Origin: DASYHS01 sp035998295 | GTDB taxonomy: Bacteria; Pseudomonadota; Alphaproteobacteria; Azospirillales; Azospirillaceae | Direction: 5' to 3' | Assembly (NCBI RefSeq): GCF_035998295.1 | Contig: NZ_DASYHS010000196.1 | Span: forward strand, 1-14,302 | Length of the DNA: 14,302 bases | In this document: in pieces, positions 12,772-14,302 of the stretch | How positions within the stretch are numbered: position 1 is the stretch's first letter | Layout of the letters: each line of letters begins with the position of its first letter | Made by a program: the position numbers and the translations under genes | The notes under the pieces: generated by a model | What the model saw: the letters and a program-made list of their open reading frames with translations, nothing else | Told to the model about the DNA's origin: nothing | Databases searched by the model: none

Positions 12772-12811
12772 CGGGAGTCTCCGCGTGGGAACCGGGGTCT
12801 CTCAAACACGA

Positions 12812-12837
12812 CAGGGCGCCCCGGTCGGGACGCCCTG
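12812..12837 (-). terminator. Intrinsic terminator after rpsI
   Basis: On the minus strand CAGGGCGTCCC pairs with GGGGCGCCCTG (11 pairs, one of them G-T) around the loop GACC, followed by TCGTGTTTGAG. The T run is short, so termination may be partial and allow read-through into argC. It lies 40 bases after the rpsI stop. Confidence 0.7.
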
Positions 12838-12877
12838 CCAACGACGATATTCGCGGTGGTTCGTGAGGCGGTGCCGG

Positions 12878-13360
12878 TCAGCGCTTCGAGAACTGGAAGC
12901 TGCGGCGCGCCTTCGCCTTGCCGTACTTCTTGCGCTCGACGACGCGGGCGTCGCGGGTCAGGAAGCCGGCGGCCTTGAGCGGCGGGCGCAGGCCCGGCTC
13001 ATAGTAGGTGAGGGCCTTGGAGATGCCGTGCCGGACCGCGCCGGCCTGGCCCGAGAGCCCGCCGCCGGTGACGGTGCACACGACGTCGTACTGGTCGACC
13101 CGGGCCACCACCTCGAACGGCTGGTTGATCATCATCCGCAGGACGGGGCGGGCGAAGTACACCGCGATCTCGCGGTCGTTCACGGTGATCCGGCCCGTGC
13201 CGGGCTTGATCCACACGCGGGCGACCGCGTCCTTGCGCTTGCCGGTCGCGTAGGCGCGGCCGAACGCGTCCAGCTTCGGCTCCGGCAACTCCGACGCCTC
13301 GGCCACCGGGGAGGGAGCCTGCGTCTTCAGGTCGGCGAGAGACTGGATGACCTGCGCCAT
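12878..13360 (-). CDS. rpsI: 30S ribosomal protein S9
   Basis: 160-residue S9, a head protein of the small ribosomal subunit whose C-terminal tail reaches the P-site tRNA. The core ATGKRKDAVARVWIKPG (residues 38-54) and the basic tail ending KARRSFQFSKR are characteristic, with the terminal Ser-Lys-Arg intact. The first 30 residues are an extra, Pro/Glu-rich N-terminus typical of alphaproteobacterial S9. The start ATG is 2 bases after the rplM stop; a GAGG within the end of rplM can serve as its ribosome binding site, so translation is likely coupled. Confidence 0.98.
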   Translation of the reverse strand: MAQVIQSLADLKTQAPSPVAEASELPEPKLDAFGRAYATGKRKDAVARVWIKPGTGRITVNDREIAVYFARPVLRMMINQPFEVVARVDQYDVVCTVTGGGLSGQAGAVRHGISKALTYYEPGLRPPLKAAGFLTRDARVVERKKYGKAKARRSFQFSKR

Positions 13361-13362
13361 GG

Positions 13363-13827
13363 TTACGCGATCCTCTTGTTCTTCGGGTTGCGGGCGCCGA
13401 GATCGAGGGTCTCGGGCTGCTGGGCCTCGTGCGGGTGGGACGGTCCGGCATAGACCTTCAGGTTGCGCATCTGCTGCCGACCGAGCGGCCCGCGCGGAAC
13501 CATCCGCTCGACCGCCTTCTGGATCACGCGCTCCGGATAGCGGCCGTCGAGGATCTGCCCCTTCGAGCGCCCCTTGATGCCGCCGGGATAGCCGGTGTGC
13601 CAGTAGAAGATGTCGTCGTTGCGCTTGTTGCCGGTCAGGCGCACCTTCTCGGCGTTCACGACGATGATGTTGTCACCGCAGTCGATGTGCGGGGTATAGG
13701 CCGGCTTGTGCTTGCCGCGCAGCATATTGGCGACGATGCTCGCCATGCGCCCGAGAACGAGACCGTTCGCGTCGATCACGTACCACTTCTTCTCGACCTC
13801 GGACGGCTTCAGGGACAGGGTCTTCAT
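13363..13827 (-). CDS. rplM: 50S ribosomal protein L13
   Basis: 154-residue L13, an early-assembling protein of the large subunit that binds 23S rRNA. Family segments are present in order: KKWYVIDANGLVLGRMAS near the N-terminus, IDCGDNIIVVNAEKV in the middle, and MVPRGPLGRQQMRNLKVYAG followed by HPHEAQQPE near the end. The open frame extends upstream to 14070, but ATG 13827 gives the standard start (MKTLSLKPSEVEKKWYVIDA). The ribosome binding site is weak (GAGAG before GTGGCT). It has its own strong promoter at 13891-13919 and is followed by rpsI at 2 bases, the usual rplM-rpsI pair. Confidence 0.98.
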   Translation of the reverse strand: MKTLSLKPSEVEKKWYVIDANGLVLGRMASIVANMLRGKHKPAYTPHIDCGDNIIVVNAEKVRLTGNKRNDDIFYWHTGYPGGIKGRSKGQILDGRYPERVIQKAVERMVPRGPLGRQQMRNLKVYAGPSHPHEAQQPETLDLGARNPKNKRIA

Positions 13828-13890
13828 AGCCACTCTCACGAGAATAACCGGATACGGCACAAGGCCGCGCCCCGCACCGAAGTGGCCGCA

Positions 13891-13919
13891 CATATACGGC
13901 GGCGCCCCCTGCCCGTCAA
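13891..13919 (-). promoter_or_regulatory. Predicted rplM-rpsI promoter
   Basis: On the minus strand TTGACG (13919-13914, five of six) and TATATG (13896-13891, four of six) are exactly 17 bp apart. The start would be near 13884, giving a leader of about 57 bases before the rplM ATG. This is one of the best promoter matches in the window, as expected for a ribosomal protein operon. Confidence 0.7.
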
Positions 13920-13956
13920 CGGGAAAAAGCACCGCGAATAAGGGGTTTAGTGTTAT

Positions 13957-13970
13957 GGTATTATGATACC
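13957..13970. promoter_or_regulatory. 14-bp near-palindrome upstream of rplM (proximal copy)
   Basis: GGTATTATGATACC differs at one base from a perfect palindrome and from the distal copy at 14023-14036. It sits about 38 bp upstream of the predicted rplM -35 box. It may be a transcription-factor site or half of a small repeat element. Confidence 0.5.
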
Positions 13971-14022
13971 GGAAACGTAAACCGCTGAAAACATGGGCTA
14001 ATTTCTGCGAAATGACCTTCCG
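13971..14022. other. AT-richer spacer between the two palindromes
   Basis: The 52 bases between the palindromes are clearly less GC-rich than the rest of the window. They hold no coding frame. No strong promoter was found, only weak TTTACG and CATAAT-like matches on the minus strand near the proximal palindrome. Confidence 0.35.
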
Positions 14023-14036
14023 GGTATCATGATACC
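14023..14036. promoter_or_regulatory. 14-bp perfect palindrome at the thioesterase 3' end (distal copy)
   Basis: GGTATCATGATACC is its own reverse complement and contains the TGA stop codon (14029-14027) of the thioesterase gene. With the proximal copy it is spaced 66 bp centre to centre. The flanking bases also match in inverted order (GATACC, then GGAA, against TTCC, then GGTATC, with one extra base), so the pair makes an imperfect inverted repeat of 18-19 bp. Confidence 0.55.
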
Positions 14037-14302
14037 GCGCCGGGTGGCACCGAGTAGGTCCCGCTCGCATGGGCCACCGGCTCCGCCTCGCCTTCCGGGA
14101 AGATCAGGACGTCGCCATAGGCCAGCCGCTTGCCGAGCTTCAGGAGCCGCGCCTCGGCGACCACCGGGGCCGGCCTGGGGCGGCGCAGGAAGTTGATGGT
14201 CATGCTCGTGGTGACGGCCAGCTCGACCCGGCCGATCCGGCTGAGCACCGCGGCGTAGAGCGCCACGTCGGCGAGGCCGAACAGCGCCGGCCCGGTGATC
14301 GT
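14027..14302 (-). CDS. PaaI-type acyl-CoA thioesterase (hotdog fold), 5' end outside window
   Basis: The frame is open from the window edge to a TGA at 14029-14027, giving 91 residues without the true start; the apparent start at 14266 is an internal GTG. The visible part carries the hotdog core of the PaaI family: TITGPALFGLADVALYAAVL, with the conserved Gly-Leu-Ala-Asp around the central helix, then VELAVTTSMTINFLRRP and the strands VVAEARLLKLGKRLAYGDVLIF ending near VAHASGTYSVP. Such proteins hydrolyse aromatic or acyl-CoA thioesters in the cytoplasm; the substrate here is unknown. It sits upstream of rplM on the same strand, an arrangement that I recall from alphaproteobacteria. Family assignment is good; function is only general. 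Confidence 0.85.
   Translation of the reverse strand, partial: TITGPALFGLADVALYAAVLSRIGRVELAVTTSMTINFLRRPRPAPVVAEARLLKLGKRLAYGDVLIFPEGEAEPVAHASGTYSVPPGAVS

Noticed and set aside
13828..14070. Upstream extension of rplM
   Set aside because: It covers the promoter and leader; L13 proteins of this group start at MKTLSLKPSEVEKKWYV.

Overview
The window is about 14.3 kb of high-GC DNA with tightly packed genes. The layout and protein types suggest an alphaproteobacterium, most likely a Rhodospirillales-like lineage. Grounds for this are the thioesterase-rplM-rpsI-argC cluster, an aminotransferase-hom-glpX-recJ gene train, a class I PHA synthase, and L13 and S9 proteins of alphaproteobacterial length and ends. 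This placement is an inference from gene content; no 16S gene or other direct marker is present.

Left part (1-1621): the 3' part of a single-domain cupin gene is followed by a type II toxin-antitoxin pair (ribbon-helix-helix antitoxin and PIN-domain ribonuclease, overlapping by 11 bases). The pair has its own promoter with one palindrome in the promoter spacer and a 22-bp palindrome that runs into the antitoxin ribosome binding site. A 384-bp stretch without a clear gene follows, more AT-rich than the rest at its left side, and then a tRNA-Glu(TTC) gene on the minus strand. This looks like an accessory patch next to a tRNA gene.

Middle-left (1685-7288), all minus strand: alaC-like aminotransferase, hom (overlapping by GTGA), glpX, recJ, then tRNA-Glu. 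The first two act in amino-acid synthesis, glpX in gluconeogenesis, and recJ in DNA repair. Gaps are short and no terminator is visible inside the train, so co-transcription is likely. recJ is preceded by a possible 14-codon leader ORF whose stop overlaps its GTG start. tRNA-Glu has its own good promoter.

Middle-right (7336-11660): a small lipoprotein gene diverges from phaC (class I polyhydroxyalkanoate synthase) across a 175-bp region where one 29-bp segment can be read as a promoter in both directions. phaC converges with a gamma-carbonic-anhydrase-type gene at only 5 bp. That gene diverges from a 2OG-Fe(II) oxygenase-family gene, which is preceded by three tandem 12-bp repeats. The oxygenase gene converges with an unrecognised 193-aa gene.

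Right part (11719-14302), all minus strand: a PaaI-type thioesterase (cut by the window edge), rplM, rpsI, a terminator hairpin, then argC. The region upstream of rplM holds a strong promoter and, further upstream, two near-identical 14-bp palindromes 66 bp apart, one of which contains the thioesterase stop codon. I see no insertion sequence, CRISPR array or rRNA gene. Most of the window is conserved housekeeping sequence. I found no clear new multi-gene system; the most interesting points are regulatory DNA structures and the accessory patch beside the tRNA.
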